From the NCBI GenBank assembly GCA_017539885.1, contig JAFYCC010000074.1, positions 1-5,695 on the forward strand: a DNA stretch of 5,695 nt, in the 5' to 3' direction. A program made the translations under genes and the position numbers. Of this stretch, positions 4,442 through 5,695 are shown in pieces (the first letter of the stretch is position 1; each line of letters opens with the position of its first letter). The notes under the pieces were generated by a model. The model did not search any database, had not been told where the DNA came from, and saw only the letters and a program-made list of their open reading frames with translations. The stretch comes from Oscillospiraceae bacterium (GTDB taxonomy: Bacteria; Bacillota_A; Clostridia; Oscillospirales; Oscillospiraceae).

Positions 4442-5695
4442 ATGGAAGAAACGAAAATCGTACCGCCTGAGAACGAGACCGCGCCGCAGCCGGAGGAGCG
4501 GAAGCCGGAGCCGCCGGCCTTCCCGCCGGTCGGCCCGGAGTGCTTCATCGACCGCGAGCTGAGCTGGCTGCAGTTCAACCTGCGCGTGCTCTCGGAGGCG
4601 GGCGGGAACGCTGCGCCGCTGCTGGAGCGGCTGAAGTTCCTCTCCATCTATCAGAACAATCTGGACGAGTTCTTCATGGTCCGCGTCGGCGCCCTGATGC
4701 ACCGCGCGGCGCTTATGCCGGACTACGTCGATCAGAAGACCGGCTGGAACACCGCGTCGCAGCTGCGCCGCATCATGCGTGAGGTCGCCAGGCAGCAGGA
4801 GACGGAGACGGAGGTCTATCGCTCCCTGCTGCGGGATCTGGAGGCCGCGGGGATCGAGGTCGTGGACTTCCGCCGTATCACCAAGGTGGACGAGAGCATC
4901 GCACGCAAGGTCTTCGCGGAGTTCCGGCAGCTCCTGACGGCCCGCATCGTGGACGCGGAGCACCCCATGCCTTTCCTGGACAACCGCGAGCCCTACGTGG
5001 CCGTGCTGCTGCGCAGGCGTGAGAAATACAACCTCGGACTCGTCTATCTGTCACGCCTGCCCGCCTACCGCGTCTTTGAGACCGAGGGCAGGCAGAAGGT
5101 GATCTTCACGGACGCGCTCGTGCGCCATTTCGCGCCGCTGCTGTTCAAGAAGCACGAGGTGCGCGACAGCTGCACAGTGCGCGTGACGCGCAACGCGGAC
5201 GTCTTCATCGACGAGAACGCGCGTGCGGAGGACGACGATTTCCGCAGCAGTATGCAGAAGCTGCTCAAAAAGCGCAAACGGCAGTCCATCGTCCGGCTGC
5301 AGATCCTCGGCAAGCCGGACAGGCGCCTGCGCGAGATGCTGGACAAGTATCTCAAGGTGCCGGAAAAACACGTCTTCCGGAGTTCCGTGCCCTTCTGCAC
5401 GGGTTTCGGCGGCGCGCTGTCCGCGGCGCCGGAGATGAAGTATCCCGAGCGCCACAGCGTGCGTACCGTCGCGCTGCGCAAGGGGGACTATTTCCGCTAT
5501 CTGGAGCGGAGCGATCTGCTCCTGAGCTTCCCGCATCAGAGCATGACGCCCTTCATTGAGCTGCTGTACGAGGCGGCGGACGACCCGGAGGTCGTCTCCA
5601 TCCGCATCACGCTCTACCGGCTCGCCGCGAGCAGCAAGCTCGCCGCAGCGCTCGCCTACGCGGCCGATCAGGGAAAGGACGTGCTCTGCCTGCTG
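4442..5695 (+). CDS. ppk1: Polyphosphate kinase 1, N-terminal 418 residues (runs off right edge)
   Basis: PPK1 reversibly transfers the gamma-phosphate of ATP to a growing polyphosphate chain through a phosphohistidine, usually as a membrane-associated oligomer. The visible part covers about 60 percent of a typical 690-720 residue enzyme. The N domain opens with FIDRELSWLQFNLRVL (35-50), in which N46 matches the ATP-contacting Asn45 of E. coli PPK, and continues with FLSIYQNNLDEFFMVRVG (66-83). The head domain spans about 145-340, and the C1 domain begins with DLLLSFPHQSM (358-368). R393 in ITLYR matches E. coli Arg375 by motif spacing. The window ends just before the expected E-L-x-A-R-F-D-E motif, so the second Arg and the phosphorylated His are not seen. 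A Pro/Glu-rich extension of about 33 residues precedes the conserved start. ATG 4442 is supported by its ribosome binding site. No frameshift is seen. Confidence 0.93.
   Translation, partial: MEETKIVPPENETAPQPEERKPEPPAFPPVGPECFIDRELSWLQFNLRVLSEAGGNAAPLLERLKFLSIYQNNLDEFFMVRVGALMHRAALMPDYVDQKTGWNTASQLRRIMREVARQQETETEVYRSLLRDLEAAGIEVVDFRRITKVDESIARKVFAEFRQLLTARIVDAEHPMPFLDNREPYVAVLLRRREKYNLGLVYLSRLPAYRVFETEGRQKVIFTDALVRHFAPLLFKKHEVRDSCTVRVTRNADVFIDENARAEDDDFRSSMQKLLKKRKRQSIVRLQILGKPDRRLREMLDKYLKVPEKHVFRSSVPFCTGFGGALSAAPEMKYPERHSVRTVALRKGDYFRYLERSDLLLSFPHQSMTPFIELLYEAADDPEVVSIRITLYRLAASSKLAAALAYAADQGKDVLCLL

Overview
The window looks like a chromosomal piece of an anaerobic Bacillota species, probably a GC-rich gut-type Clostridium relative. 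The basis is AGGAGG-type ribosome binding sites, sigma-A-like promoters, a DUF4143-family ATPase and a clostridial-style IS200/IS605 transposase start. The lineage is an inference and cannot be fixed from this sequence alone. By eye there are two compositional halves: positions 1 to about 2500 are AT-richer and hold accessory material, while 2926 to the right edge is strongly GC-rich housekeeping DNA.

Left part, mostly minus strand. At the left edge is the first part of an IS200/IS605 tnpA gene (about 26 codons, running off the window). Behind it lies a hairpin-rich stretch that is probably the left end of that insertion sequence. Between this end and the ATPase gene (178 to 522) is a minus-strand reading frame that looks partly coding but has no start and one in-frame TGA. 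It carries two copies of an almost perfect 18-bp palindromic motif 106 bp apart. Next is a complete P-loop ATPase of the ATP-binding/DUF4143 family (519 to 1817, GTG start) with a strong promoter at 1876-1904. That promoter is flanked by two near-identical 17-bp boxes.

Middle part, about 1930 to 2800. No intact gene is visible. It contains several hairpins, including one segment with two mutually exclusive pairing partners. It also contains a Shine-Dalgarno followed by what looks like a decayed lipoprotein signal peptide (2449-2535) and a rho-independent terminator at 2660-2684. A promoter at 2777-2805 then starts the operon on the right.

Right part, plus strand. This is a two-gene polyphosphate operon. 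The first gene is a two-domain PPK2-type polyphosphate:AMP phosphotransferase (2926-4407). Thirty-four bases later comes polyphosphate kinase 1 (4442 to the window end, about 60 percent of the protein). PPK1 reversibly stores the gamma-phosphate of ATP as polyphosphate, and PAP spends polyphosphate to turn AMP into ADP. Together the pair connects the polyphosphate store to the adenylate pool.

I did not find a convincing new multi-gene system. The less obvious items are the hidden insertion-sequence start, the repeated palindromes beside the broken frame, the paired boxes around the ATPase promoter, and the decayed lipoprotein leader.
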